In this document: piece by piece, positions 28,454-37,105 of the stretch | Layout: the number at the start of each line of letters is the position of its first letter | Numbering within the stretch: position 1 is the first letter of the stretch | From: Parabacteroides sp. | GTDB lineage: Bacteria > Bacteroidota > Bacteroidia > Bacteroidales > Tannerellaceae | Reading direction: 5' to 3' | DNA length: 64,000 bases | Assembly (NCBI GenBank): GCA_017481945.1 | Contig: JAFUOJ010000017.1 | Coordinates: 40,375-104,374, forward strand | Translations under genes and position numbers: made by a program | The notes under the pieces: model-generated | Told to the model about the DNA's origin: nothing | Database searches by the model: none | The model's input: the letters and a program-made list of their open reading frames with translations, nothing else

Positions 28454-29725
28454 TTATTTATACGGTTCGCCTTTAACAGCAGCAATACCCGGAAGAACTT
28501 TTCCTTCGATAGCTTCCAACAAAGCACCACCACCTGTAGATACATAAGATACTTTGTCAGCCAAACCAAATTTGTTAACACAAGCTACAGAGTCGCCACC
28601 ACCAACAAGTGAGAAAGCACCGTTCTTTGTAGCTTCAACAATAGCTTCACCTACTGCGCGAGAACCTGCTGTGAAGTTATCAAATTCGAATACTCCTGTC
28701 GGACCATTCCAAAGGATTGTCTTAGAGTTCTTGATAACGTTAGAATAGATTTCCATTGTTTTAGGACCTATGTCAAGACCTTCCCATTCATCAGGAATTT
28801 CGTTTACATCAGCGTATGCAGTGTTTGCATCATTCTTGAAGTCATCAGCAATCTTAGCGTCAACTGCCAATACCAAGTTTACACCTTTATCTTTTGCTTT
28901 CTGAATCAAATCAAGAGCCAAGTCTAATTTGTCATCTTCGCAGATAGATTTACCAATCTTACCACCCTGAGCTTTTGTAAAGGTATAAGTCATACCACCA
29001 GTGATGATCAAGTTGTCAACCTTATTTAATAAGTTTTCAATGATTTCGATCTTAGAAGAAACCTTAGAACCACCCATGATAGCAGTAAACGGACGAACGA
29101 TATCCTTCATTACTTTGTCGACAGCTTTCACCTCTTTTTCCATCAAGTAGCCGAACATTTTGCTATCAGTGTCGAAGTAGTCTGCGATTAAAGCTGTAGA
29201 AGCGTGTGCACGGTGAGCTGTACCGAAAGCGTCGTTTACATAGCAGTCAGCATAAGAAGCCAATCTCTTAACGAATTCTTTCTGGCTTTCTTTTACCGCT
29301 TTCTTAGCAGCTTTCTTTTCTTCATCTGTTGCATCTTCTGCTAAACCTCTTGGCTTTCCTTCTTCTTCAGCATAAAAACGAAGGTTTTCAAGCAACAATG
29401 CTTCACCCGGTTGCAAAGCGGCTGCTTTAACACCTGCTTCTTCACCAATACAATCATTTGCGAACTGAACTTCTACTCCCAATAACTCTGATACATGGTT
29501 CAAAATGTGTTTCAAAGAGAATTTGTCAGTAACTCCTTTCGGACGTCCCAAGTGAGAACCAATGATTAGGCTACCACCGTCTGCCAAGATCTTCTTCAAA
29601 GTAGGAAGAGCAGCGCGGATACGAGTGTCGTCTGTAATGTTGAAGTTTTCATCTAAAGGAACGTTGAAGTCCACTCTAACGAATGCCTTTTTGCCGGCAA
29701 AATTGAAATTGTCAATAGATTGCAT
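28454..29725 (-). CDS. pgk: Phosphoglycerate kinase
   Basis: Pgk interconverts 1,3-bisphosphoglycerate plus ADP with 3-phosphoglycerate plus ATP in glycolysis. The 423-residue length is somewhat above the usual 390-400, owing to a lysine-rich insertion (about 125-145, [15 protein letters not shown]). [21 protein letters not shown] and SHLGRPKG bind 3-phosphoglycerate; the later [26 protein letters not shown] and [14 protein letters not shown] stretches form the hinge and nucleotide site. A promoter box lies about 47 bp upstream and a terminator follows, so it is monocistronic. Confidence 0.98.
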   Translation of the reverse strand: MQSIDNFNFAGKKAFVRVDFNVPLDENFNITDDTRIRAALPTLKKILADGGSLIIGSHLGRPKGVTDKFSLKHILNHVSELLGVEVQFANDCIGEEAGVKAAALQPGEALLLENLRFYAEEEGKPRGLAEDATDEEKKAAKKAVKESQKEFVKRLASYADCYVNDAFGTAHRAHASTALIADYFDTDSKMFGYLMEKEVKAVDKVMKDIVRPFTAIMGGSKVSSKIEIIENLLNKVDNLIITGGMTYTFTKAQGGKIGKSICEDDKLDLALDLIQKAKDKGVNLVLAVDAKIADDFKNDANTAYADVNEIPDEWEGLDIGPKTMEIYSNVIKNSKTILWNGPTGVFEFDNFTAGSRAVGEAIVEATKNGAFSLVGGGDSVACVNKFGLADKVSYVSTGGGALLEAIEGKVLPGIAAVKGEPYK

Positions 29726-29771
29726 AACTCTTGTATTTAAATACTATATTAAAAATCATCTTTATCAGGCG

Positions 29772-29779
29772 CAAACTTA
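29772..29779 (-). promoter_or_regulatory. -7 box for pgk
   Basis: The complement reads TAAGTTTG, a TAnnTTTG match, 46 bp before the pgk ATG. Confidence 0.5.
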
Positions 29780-29869
29780 CACAAAAATATTTTATTTCGT
29801 TTCTTTCTCTGCCATAATTATTGGCTGTTGGGCGAACTTCTATATCTGATTTGCGCGGTTAACCACTTA

Positions 29870-30334
29870 TTATTCCGTTAATTTAAAGCGTAAACGCAGT
29901 CTACCCTCTGTATAGTCATACGTAAGCATTTTGAAATGCCCAATTTCTGAAGTATTGCTTACATGTGCCCCGATACAGGCGCAGGCGTCATAATCCCCAA
30001 TGCGAACGATACGCAACGTCTCGCTTGCGTCTCCTGGTAGCTTGCTAAGGTCTACAATTTTACCCGCTTCAGCCTTTGGCATAAATTCAATCGTGACGGG
30101 CAAATGCTGGTCGATAACTTCATTGATACGACGCTCTACTTCCGCCATCATCTCCGCTGTTGGAGCCTCTGCTAACTCATAATCGCACTTGCTTTTCTTT
30201 CTCTCGATATGTGCATTCTTTGAACGAGGACAACCAAACATGCGTACCATCGTTTGATTCAAAAGATGTTCTGCCGTATGCATAGGAGGATATTCCTGTT
30301 TGTTGTGATCGTTAAGCTGAATTTCTTGTTCCAT
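29870..30334 (-). CDS. AlaX-like alanyl-tRNA editing-domain protein
   Basis: This 154-residue protein is a stand-alone threonyl/alanyl-tRNA synthetase second-additional-domain protein. The zinc site is visible as the HTAEHLLNQT motif (HxxxH) and CACIGAHV (CxxxH). Relatives remove serine or glycine wrongly attached to tRNA-Ala. The alanyl-tRNA synthetase gene itself is not in the window. Editing of a different substrate cannot be excluded. Confidence 0.85.
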   Translation of the reverse strand: MEQEIQLNDHNKQEYPPMHTAEHLLNQTMVRMFGCPRSKNAHIERKKSKCDYELAEAPTAEMMAEVERRINEVIDQHLPVTIEFMPKAEAGKIVDLSKLPGDASETLRIVRIGDYDACACIGAHVSNTSEIGHFKMLTYDYTEGRLRLRFKLTE

Positions 30335-30687
30335 AAATATTAAGTGAATAATAGAAAATGAGAAAACAAAAATAACTAATACTTTTTATCCTGCAATCAA
30401 ATTTTTCAACTTTACTACCAATAGTTAGAGGTCTTTATATTTGAAATTTTAAAATTATAATGTTGTAAATTTAAATATTATAATTGCTTTTTTAAATTAC
30501 ATCTATATGATTTTGTATTATAAGATATAAGTTAGTGATTATAATAGTATAACTTTAAAATGTGATTTATATATTTAAAATTGAAGTCTTGTAACTTGAA
30601 ATTATAATTTCTCTTTTTCAAGTTGTAAGGATGTAATTTTAAAAATTTAGTTGTATCTTAGCCTTTGAAATTATAAAACAGGAAAAA
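30335..30687. other. Very AT-rich gap without genes
   Basis: This 353-bp stretch is mostly A and T with short repeated words (TTATAAT, AATTTTAAAA) and a GAAATTATAATTTC palindrome at about 30598-30611. TAGCCTTTG near 30659 is one base too long to be a clean -7 box. No coding potential or RNA gene was recognised. Confidence 0.5.
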
Positions 30688-31155
30688 ATGGGCTTTACTC
30701 CACAGTTTAAACCAGAGGAATTATATATTTCTCCTTTTATCAGCCGTCGCGTATATGATGAAGACGGAAATATCTGTTATCAACCGCTCGAACGCAACTT
30801 GAATCCGACCGGAATTCATTTGTTAGATGAGTTTTTGCAGGAGATAACAGCGGGATTAGATTCGCAAGCGACCTTTTGCCATCGGCGAGGAATCAGCAGT
30901 GCACATCTAAGTGGTTTTGTACAACTGCTGACCGGTCTGAGCGCAAAAGAATTACGCCTCACATTGGCACTTCTTCTGGCGGACGATCTGTTGAGATACA
31001 CTTCGCTGACGTTAGCCCAGATTGCGAAACGAAGCGGGTTAGGTACAAACGTCAATCTCTGTTACCTGTTTCAAAGTCGTTACGGTTGCACCCCGCTTGA
31101 CCGAAAACGGAGCTTGCGAAAGGGAGGTGATGTAGGGAAATTTCGGTTGAAGTGA
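30688..31155 (+). CDS. Short AraC-type helix-turn-helix protein
   Basis: This 155-residue protein has only an AraC-like DNA-binding part: LSAKELRLTLALLLADDLLRYTSLTLAQIAKRSGLG, then NLCYLFQSRYGCTPLDRKRSLR at about 90-150. No sensory domain is present, only a short N-terminal segment. Its coding sequence is clearly richer in GC than the AT-rich DNA around it, which might point to separate origin. The target is unknown. Confidence 0.65.
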   Translation: MGFTPQFKPEELYISPFISRRVYDEDGNICYQPLERNLNPTGIHLLDEFLQEITAGLDSQATFCHRRGISSAHLSGFVQLLTGLSAKELRLTLALLLADDLLRYTSLTLAQIAKRSGLGTNVNLCYLFQSRYGCTPLDRKRSLRKGGDVGKFRLK

Positions 31156-31361
31156 ACTAGTGTATAGAATCTATTTTATGTTTTTAGATTTGAAATTGCT
31201 GTAAATAAGGAGTCTTTATTTATATCCTTTCTTTTAAACGAATGAATTAACATTTTAGGATAAAGAGGAACGCAAACTTTTTCTCATTCATATTGTTTAA
31301 TTAGTAGCTTATATATAAGTATACAAAATAATAGTATAAACTGTTTTAAACATTAAATGAC

Positions 31362-32006
31362 ATGAAAAAGATTATTCCTTTTTTTCTATTGGTTCTTTTC
31401 TTGGCGGCTTGCCAAAAGGATCCAGACACGTCAAAACTAAGCGATGAGTTCGTTGTTTATACGGACCATGGTAAGGATGTTAATTTCGAATTGTTTTCTA
31501 CTTTCTACATTGCTGATAGTGTGATGGTCATTGGTAATGAAGAGAAACCTGAGTTTTGGAATGCTACTGAGGCGGATGATGTGGTGTCTACATTGGTGAG
31601 TAGCATGGAAGGACGTGGTTTTGACCGTACGTTTGATAAGGATTCGGCTGATTTAGGTTTACAAGTCTCTTTTGTGAAGAGTGTTAATTATTTCACTAAT
31701 TACAATACGAGTCCTTATTGGTGGTGGGGCTATCCCGGGTATAATTGGTGGAATAGTTATTGGGGTAATTCTTGGAACGGGTGGTATTATCCGTATCCGA
31801 TAGTCTATAGTTATAGTGTGGGTTCTCTATTGGTTGAGTTAGTGGATTTGCAGGCTGTAACTACAGCATCTACGGATAAAAAATTACCTGTGCTTTGGAC
31901 TGCCTATATGACTGGATTGTTGTCCGGATCTGATAAAATTAATGCAACTCTTTCTGTTCGTGCAATAGAACAAGCTTTTGTACAATCTCCGTACTTAAAA
32001 AAATAA
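31362..32006 (+). CDS. DUF4136 lipoprotein
   Basis: This 214-residue protein has a lipoprotein signal (LVLFLAACQKDP, acylated Cys17), a DUF4136 core (FSTFYIADSVMVIG, EGRGFDRTFDKDSADLGLQV) and an aromatic- and glycine-rich loop (WWWGYPGYNWWNSYWGNSW, near 121-140) that is common in this family. The function of DUF4136 is unknown; it is often next to outer-membrane barrel proteins, as here. Confidence 0.85.
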   Translation: MKKIIPFFLLVLFLAACQKDPDTSKLSDEFVVYTDHGKDVNFELFSTFYIADSVMVIGNEEKPEFWNATEADDVVSTLVSSMEGRGFDRTFDKDSADLGLQVSFVKSVNYFTNYNTSPYWWWGYPGYNWWNSYWGNSWNGWYYPYPIVYSYSVGSLLVELVDLQAVTTASTDKKLPVLWTAYMTGLLSGSDKINATLSVRAIEQAFVQSPYLKK

Positions 32007-32040
32007 TTAAATGCGAATTAATAAGGTAAATTTGAGTCTT

Positions 32041-32670
32041 ATGAAAAAGATAGATAAATCAATAAAGTTAATCGCTTTACTTATAGCTTGTTTAGCGATT
32101 CCCTCACTGGCTGGAGCTCAGGTGGTAAAGAATATGTATTTTAATATTGATTGGCAAATCAATTCACCATTCAGTGAATCGTTTGCTGATAAGACAAGTG
32201 GCTGGGGTGCACATGCTGAAGGTGGATATTATGTGATTCCTCAACTGGCTGTAGGTGCATTTATTTCTTATCATACAAATAATAAATATATTGACCGACA
32301 GACAATACCTGTAAATTCAACCTCGGCTATTACTTCAGACCAGCAACATTCTATTTTCCAGTTGCCTTTTGGTGTTGCTCTTCGCTATAATGTATTACCG
32401 GAAAACCAAGTACAACCGTATGCTGGTTTACAAACAGGTGCAAGCTATAGTGAAATGTCGACCTATATGAATGTAATGAAAGTATATGACCGGAATTGGG
32501 GGTATTATATTTCTCCTGAGATTGGTATGAATATGTATTTTACATCGGAAAAGCAGTTTGGTCTGCATCTTGCCGTTTACTATAATTATGCTACAAATAA
32601 AGGAAAGGTCTTAAGTTATTCGATTGATGGTTTGAATAATTGGGGTGTTCGTTTAGGTATAGCATTCTAA
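32041..32670 (+). CDS. Outer-membrane beta-barrel protein
   Basis: From ATG 32041 the protein has 209 residues with a signal peptide (MKKIDKSIKLIALLIACLAIPSLAGAQ); an in-frame ATG at 32011 would add 10 residues in front. The rest consists of alternating strands (EGGYYVIPQLAVGAFISYH, LHLAVYYNYAT) and ends in a barrel-like strand (GVRLGIAF). It lies 34 bp after the DUF4136 gene, or 4 bp with the longer start, so they are likely co-transcribed. Confidence 0.75.
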   Translation: MKKIDKSIKLIALLIACLAIPSLAGAQVVKNMYFNIDWQINSPFSESFADKTSGWGAHAEGGYYVIPQLAVGAFISYHTNNKYIDRQTIPVNSTSAITSDQQHSIFQLPFGVALRYNVLPENQVQPYAGLQTGASYSEMSTYMNVMKVYDRNWGYYISPEIGMNMYFTSEKQFGLHLAVYYNYATNKGKVLSYSIDGLNNWGVRLGIAF

Positions 32671-32711
32671 TAGGATGTTTGTTCTTTTAAGTGTTTTATG
32701 TAGTTTATGTG

Positions 32712-32751
32712 AGAACGGGAAGTCTACAAATTGAGGACCTCCCGTTCTTTT
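32712..32751. terminator. Bidirectional terminator
   Basis: AGAACGGGA (32712-32720) pairs with TCCCGTTCT (32740-32748) and a T run follows; it lies between convergent genes. Confidence 0.8.
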
Positions 32752-33380
32752 TATAATATCTGTAATTTTACTCCAAAAGATAGACTTAAATAATCTCTGG
32801 GTTTTAAAACTTTGTTTCCAATTTTGTTGATTAAGTATAGATCACAGGTACTTAACTCATAGAAGAAAGAGATTGATTTATGCCAAGTCTTAGCTTCATT
32901 TAGTTTTAGTGTAAAACGTTCTCCAAGGAAAACGTGACTCCTAAAACGGGTAGAAAACCAATAATATCCCTCTGGATATTTACTGGGTTGACTTCCCCAA
33001 AATTCTCGGTCGAGAAGCATATTAATATAAACTCCGCAGGCTAAAGGTTCAAATGATAATTTATCAGACAACTGAATATTCCAGGGATAATAGTTCTGTT
33101 TTAATGTTAGTGTAATTTTGGCATTGTGATCTACATTACGAGGAACAATTCCTAATAGTACGTCAGTTTCCCAATGGTTGCGATAATAATTCCAGCCTGT
33201 TCCTAATGAAAGAACACCTATAGATCCTGCGAATTGTAATTTACTATAACGTGGAATGATTTTATTCCAACTATTCATATATCTATTGCGAGGAGTATCC
33301 TTTTTCTTTATCTCTTCTGCATGTGATAGAGTTGTTAATAGCAGGAAAGGTATTATCCATTTAAAAATCGATAACTTCAT
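32751..33380 (-). CDS. Exported protein, probable outer-membrane beta barrel
   Basis: This 209-residue protein has a signal peptide (IPFLLLTTLSHAEE) and strands with alternating hydrophobic and polar residues, ending in LSLSFGVKLQIL, which fits an outer-membrane barrel. Its start overlaps the end of the metallophosphoesterase gene by 20 nt, so the two are coupled. No family is recognised. Confidence 0.6.
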   Translation of the reverse strand: MKLSIFKWIIPFLLLTTLSHAEEIKKKDTPRNRYMNSWNKIIPRYSKLQFAGSIGVLSLGTGWNYYRNHWETDVLLGIVPRNVDHNAKITLTLKQNYYPWNIQLSDKLSFEPLACGVYINMLLDREFWGSQPSKYPEGYYWFSTRFRSHVFLGERFTLKLNEAKTWHKSISFFYELSTCDLYLINKIGNKVLKPRDYLSLSFGVKLQIL

Positions 33381-34164
33381 ACGTATAGTTGTTTGGTGTT
33401 AAAGTAAATAACAGATAATTACGTTTAGCAATGTTACTGCAGCCATAATAAATAATACCATCTCCAAATAAATCGTCTTTTTGCAGTTGATGGTTATGTG
33501 CGTTTAAGCAAAACTGTAATGACGGAAATTTAAGGATGTATTCTTGGAATATATCTTTCACGTTGTTATCGAACTGTTCACTTCCGGGACGGGCGTGCAT
33601 AGCGACAATAGTGCGTGCGTAATGACGAGTGGTATCTTGTAATTCTTGTTTAAGGAAAGTGAAGTTTGGAACTGGATTCGAATAATCACTTTCCAAAGCA
33701 TTCGTATTTAAACAGATGAATTTGGTATTACCTGCTATGAAGGCGAAGTTTTCTTCTCCAAATAGCTCTAAATAGACATCTTCACCATTACCGAGTAAGT
33801 CATGGTTCCCAATTAAACCGACGTATGGAATCTCTAAATCTTGTAAGATTTTAATAGCCCATTCAAATTCGTTGGTTAAACCAAACTCGGTGTAATCTCC
33901 GCCATGGATAATAAAATCAATACTATCTTTTTGGGTATTAATATGTTTGACGAAATCTGCTGTTTCATCATAGCTTTTCTGAGTATCACCTATTAAGACA
34001 AAGCGAATAGTATCTTTGTCTTTGGTTACGGTTTCAATAATAGGTATGTTTTTTTTATTAATGTTGCGTTCGGAAACGGATATTCGTCCATCATAAGGAT
34101 GATAGTCGATAATATCACAAGCTGGCAACAGTATAAATAGAGATAAAAGTATTTGTTTTAACAT
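33361..34164 (-). CDS. Metallophosphoesterase lipoprotein
   Basis: This 267-residue protein has a lipoprotein signal (LLPACDIID, acylated Cys16) and the calcineurin-like phosphoesterase motifs in order: IGDTQ (58-62), HGGDYTE (GGD 88-90), LIGNHD (GNHD 119-122), AMHARPGS and NAHNHQ. These bind two metal ions. It probably cleaves a phosphoester in the periplasm or at the surface. It is coupled to the barrel gene and lies 170 bp from the inositol-lipid genes, so a lipid head-group substrate is possible but unproven. Confidence 0.85.
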   Translation of the reverse strand: MLKQILLSLFILLPACDIIDYHPYDGRISVSERNINKKNIPIIETVTKDKDTIRFVLIGDTQKSYDETADFVKHINTQKDSIDFIIHGGDYTEFGLTNEFEWAIKILQDLEIPYVGLIGNHDLLGNGEDVYLELFGEENFAFIAGNTKFICLNTNALESDYSNPVPNFTFLKQELQDTTRHYARTIVAMHARPGSEQFDNNVKDIFQEYILKFPSLQFCLNAHNHQLQKDDLFGDGIIYYGCSNIAKRNYLLFTLTPNNYTYEVIDF

Positions 34165-34190
34165 AGAAACGCCTTGACTATAATTTGGGG

Positions 34191-34198
34191 CAAAGATA
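34191..34198 (-). promoter_or_regulatory. -7 box for the phosphoesterase-barrel pair
   Basis: The complement reads TATCTTTG, a TAnnTTTG match about 27 bp before the ATG at 34164. This separates the pair from the PAP2-like gene upstream. Confidence 0.5.
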
Positions 34199-34333
34199 AA
34201 CTCTTGTGTTTTGTACTAAAAGGTCAATACGTAATGGGAAGTGTGCTAATTAACTAAAAATGATATGAATTTGGTTGGAGAACGGGAGAAAATGAATATT
34301 TGATAATTTCCTCCCGTTCAATGTGAAGATTTT

Positions 34334-35269
34334 TTATTGAATGTAATTCGAATACTTTGTGAAGAAATTCTTAAACCATTTGGTTTTCATAAGCCCTTTC
34401 TCAAATAGAAAGATACCAAGTAGAGCACAGCTGATTCCTAATAATACATCAATGATATAATGATGAGAGGAATAGATGGCTGTCCCCCAAATTCCTATCA
34501 TAATGATAGAGAAAAGAGTAATTATGAAAACATTACTCTTGTTTAGAATTGCGTAACACAGAGCAACTACCATATAAGCTGCATGCAATGAGGGAACTGC
34601 GGCAAAAACATTAGCATTACGTCCATAAATAGAATCAAATATATTAAGCCCCGTAAGTTCATCAAATCGACCTAATCCTGCTACATTCCCTGGTGTATTC
34701 AGTATCGGTTCGAATCCATAGTTGATGGCATACCAAGGGGGAGCTGCCGGATGGATATAATATCCTGCAAAACCTAATAAATTGACAAAAAGAAAAACCA
34801 TTGAGAACCGAAGGTATAAACTTCGTTTTCCGGTTAAATAAAGCCATATACCAAATGCAATAGGAACAGGAACCCAACATAAATAGAATATACCGGCAAA
34901 GAAATCGGCTATTTGACAATGATGAATGGCAAAGTACTCACAAGGAGTTATAATAGTTCCATTTTCATTGATACCAAATAGACTCTTTTCTAAATTGTAT
35001 AGTCCTTCTACATCAATTGGATTGGCTTCGTAGTTTGGGAAGATACGCATATAATCATACGAGATACCAAAAATAGCAAAGGGCAATAATGCCACTGCTA
35101 ATTTACGGGTTGGTTGTCCTGCAAAGAAAAGGATGAGATACAAGATGACCATGTAAATATGCTCTGGACGTAACCCTATACATACAACAGTCAATAGGAG
35201 GAATAGGGAAGACAAACCGAGTACTGTCCATATCTCCTTTTTTGACGGAAATGTTATAGTTTTTTTCAT
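34334..35269 (-). CDS. PAP2/Aur1-like membrane phosphotransferase (inositol phosphorylceramide synthase candidate)
   Basis: This 311-residue protein has about six membrane segments and the lipid-phosphatase motifs: HPAAPPWY (173-180), AAVPSLHA with H229 (PSLHA 226-230) and [12 protein letters not shown] with H270 and D274. The combination resembles Aur1/IPT-type inositolphosphotransferases, which transfer phosphoinositol from phosphatidylinositol to ceramide. In Bacteroides thetaiotaomicron a similar gene closes the inositol-lipid cluster. Its start overlaps the CDP-alcohol transferase gene by 4 nt. The exact reaction is inferred from family and context. Confidence 0.8.
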   Translation of the reverse strand: MKKTITFPSKKEIWTVLGLSSLFLLLTVVCIGLRPEHIYMVILYLILFFAGQPTRKLAVALLPFAIFGISYDYMRIFPNYEANPIDVEGLYNLEKSLFGINENGTIITPCEYFAIHHCQIADFFAGIFYLCWVPVPIAFGIWLYLTGKRSLYLRFSMVFLFVNLLGFAGYYIHPAAPPWYAINYGFEPILNTPGNVAGLGRFDELTGLNIFDSIYGRNANVFAAVPSLHAAYMVVALCYAILNKSNVFIITLFSIIMIGIWGTAIYSSHHYIIDVLLGISCALLGIFLFEKGLMKTKWFKNFFTKYSNYIQ

Positions 35270-35949
35270 CCGTTATCTTTATTGCTTAAAAGTTTACGAC
35301 AGTGATTTAGACGAGCGAAAGCTGTGATATTAGAAAATATCGCAACAATTAAAAGAGGAATTACGAATATCATAATTGGCTCAAATGTTTCGTTGTCTTT
35401 CATCATAGGGGCAAATATTCCACAACATAAAGCTCCCAATGCTGTTAGAACGACTCGTTCTGGACGCTGCATGAATCCAACTTTACATTCTAATCCTAAT
35501 CCTTCTGCACGGGCACGTACATAACTTACCATAAGAGAACCAATCAGAGCGATAAATGCAATGATAGAACTAATAACGTATCCTTGAGAAATTAAATAGA
35601 AGCAGATTCCGAAGAAAACGGTCAATTCACTATAACGGTCTAATACGGAATCATACAGTGCACCGTAGGTAGAACTCATTTTCCCAATACGTGCTACCTG
35701 TCCATCCATCATGTCGAATAGACCAGCGAAAAGAATGATTCCGCCGCCCCAACCGATGTAATAAAAATCTTCACGGCTTCCTTTCATCCCTGCATAAAGG
35801 AATACACAAGCTGCTACAATATTTAAAACTAATCCTGTAGTTGTGATAAAATTAGGCGTTATACCTATTTTAATCATTCCATGTACGATTGGGTTAATGA
35901 TCTTATAGATCGTTTGTTGTAACCAATCTCTGATAACTTTAAACTTCAT
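35266..35949 (-). CDS. CDP-alcohol phosphatidyltransferase (phosphatidylinositol-phosphate synthase candidate)
   Basis: This 227-residue membrane protein has the complete CDP-alcohol phosphotransferase signature D79-x2-D82-G-x2-A86-R87-x8-G96-x3-D100-x3-D104. Family enzymes join a CDP-diacylglycerol to an alcohol. Next to an inositol-phosphate synthase and a PgpA-like phosphatase, the likely alcohol is myo-inositol 1-phosphate, giving phosphatidylinositol phosphate. It is the third gene of the four-gene operon after pgpA-like and gtrA-like genes, 3 bp after the latter. Confidence 0.88.
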   Translation of the reverse strand: MKFKVIRDWLQQTIYKIINPIVHGMIKIGITPNFITTTGLVLNIVAACVFLYAGMKGSREDFYYIGWGGGIILFAGLFDMMDGQVARIGKMSSTYGALYDSVLDRYSELTVFFGICFYLISQGYVISSIIAFIALIGSLMVSYVRARAEGLGLECKVGFMQRPERVVLTALGALCCGIFAPMMKDNETFEPIMIFVIPLLIVAIFSNITAFARLNHCRKLLSNKDNG

Positions 35950-35952
35950 ATC

Positions 35953-36477
35953 TTACTTTATATTTGTTTTTGCATTAAGTTTCTTACGTTGAAAGCGTCC
36001 TCTAATTCTACAATTTTTGTAGACAAAGACTCGCTGCATATTATAATTCCATGTAAATCCAACAAATAGAGATACGACTATTTTAGAGAAAACGAATAGA
36101 TCGTCAATATAAGGATTGAGCGTCTCTTGTACCCAAGGATTTCTTCTTATAGCCTCTGTCATGATATAAATACCCCATGTATTAAAGAGTATACTTCCAA
36201 CCCAAACGAATAAGTATTTGAGTATAACATACTGCTTTTTACAATCTTTGGTTTTGAACGTCCATTTATAATTGATAATACAGTTGACGATACCCCCGCA
36301 AACAGAGCCTGTAAAAGTTGCGTATACATAATATATATGGAATAGTTTCACCAATAAAATGGTGATTAGAAAGTCTACTGCACTGGCTATTTGCGAAGAA
36401 AATTGGGCACGAATAAACATAAATATTCCTCCCTTTTCCGAGAATGCTTTTGTACTCTTTTTTATCCAATCAACCAT
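35953..36477 (-). CDS. GtrA-family membrane protein
   Basis: This 174-residue protein has four membrane segments and the GtrA pattern: FIRAQFSSQIASAVDFLITILLVKLF, GGIVNCIINYKWTF, and FTWNYNMQRVFVYK near the C-terminus. GtrA proteins are thought to help flip polyprenyl-linked sugars; here it is set between lipid-synthesis genes, so it may serve in moving a lipid or its precursor. It overlaps the PgpA-like gene by 16 nt. Confidence 0.85.
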   Translation of the reverse strand: MVDWIKKSTKAFSEKGGIFMFIRAQFSSQIASAVDFLITILLVKLFHIYYVYATFTGSVCGGIVNCIINYKWTFKTKDCKKQYVILKYLFVWVGSILFNTWGIYIMTEAIRRNPWVQETLNPYIDDLFVFSKIVVSLFVGFTWNYNMQRVFVYKNCRIRGRFQRKKLNAKTNIK

Positions 36478-36935
36478 CTTGTTCCAATTAATAGGATAAA
36501 GCTATAGATTCCTGCTAAAATATCATCCATCATAACTCCAAGGCCTCCTTTTAGGCTTTCCATCTTGCGAATACCTAATGGCTTGAATATGTCAAACAGG
36601 CGAAAGAGTGCAAATGCAGCCAAAGCGTAGCCGATATGGCCTGCCGGAGCAGCTAAAAGTGCAATCCAAACTCCTACCATTTCATCAATAACAACTCGTG
36701 ATGGATCCTCTCCCCAAATTGGTTCAACTTGGTTAGTTGAGTAGATTCCTGCAATTGTGAAAACGATAATCAAAAGTATGGTAATCAGCAATAAATAAAA
36801 TGGAGTTGTACAACAAGCCAATAAAAACCAAAGAAGCGTGGCTAATAACGCTCCTGCAGTTCCGGGGGCAAAGGGTGAGAAACCGGAACCAAAGCCCGTT
36901 GCTATAATTATATGAATAAGTGGAACTTTTTTCAT
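36462..36935 (-). CDS. PgpA-family phosphatase (phosphatidylinositol-phosphate phosphatase candidate)
   Basis: This 157-residue protein has the PgpA pattern GTAGALLATLLWFL near residue 25, EDPSRVVIDEMVGVWIALLAAP and RLFDIFKPLGIRKMESLKGGLGVMMDDILAG. PgpA dephosphorylates phosphatidylglycerophosphate; in the Bacteroides inositol-lipid cluster the corresponding gene is assigned to removing phosphate from phosphatidylinositol phosphate. It is the first gene of the operon, with its own promoter box about 20 bp upstream. A general PgpA role cannot be ruled out from sequence. Confidence 0.85.
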   Translation of the reverse strand: MKKVPLIHIIIATGFGSGFSPFAPGTAGALLATLLWFLLACCTTPFYLLLITILLIIVFTIAGIYSTNQVEPIWGEDPSRVVIDEMVGVWIALLAAPAGHIGYALAAFALFRLFDIFKPLGIRKMESLKGGLGVMMDDILAGIYSFILLIGTRWLIG

Positions 36936-36954
36936 CCTGTTTGTAAAATGCTTG

Positions 36955-36962
36955 CAAATTTA
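36955..36962 (-). promoter_or_regulatory. -7 box for the pgpA-like/gtrA-like/CDP-alcohol/PAP2 operon
   Basis: The complement reads TAAATTTG (TAnnTTTG), 20 bp before the ATG. It lies just after the terminator of the inositol-phosphate synthase gene, so the operon can be transcribed on its own. Confidence 0.5.
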
Positions 36963-36969
36963 TAATAAA

Positions 36970-37007
36970 AATAAAACTTTCTCCCTGATTCGAGAGAAAG
37001 TTTTATT
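36970..37007. terminator. Intrinsic terminator after the inositol-phosphate synthase gene
   Basis: A perfect 14-bp inverted repeat (AATAAAACTTTCTC at 36970-36983, complement at 36994-37007) with a 10-base loop and A/T runs. It separates the synthase gene from the downstream four-gene operon. Confidence 0.85.
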
Positions 37008-37042
37008 ATTCTGGTCTTAAAATGGATCAGCATCTATTTTTT

Positions 37043-37105
37043 ATTCCTTGGGCAGGGATTTTTTATTTCCTGCTCAGAGAATTTTATTTTCCTGGGCAGA
37101 AAAAT
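37043..37105. repeat. Three imperfect 22-23 bp tandem repeats
   Basis: Units beginning near 37044, 37066 and 37088 each hold a TTTCCTGGGCAGAG-like core followed by a T-rich stretch. The CC pairs at 37046, 37069 and 37091 are spaced 23 and 22 bp. The array abuts the stop codon of the synthase gene. Its period recalls the 22-bp repeats at 9746-9833, though the sequence differs. Confidence 0.6.
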
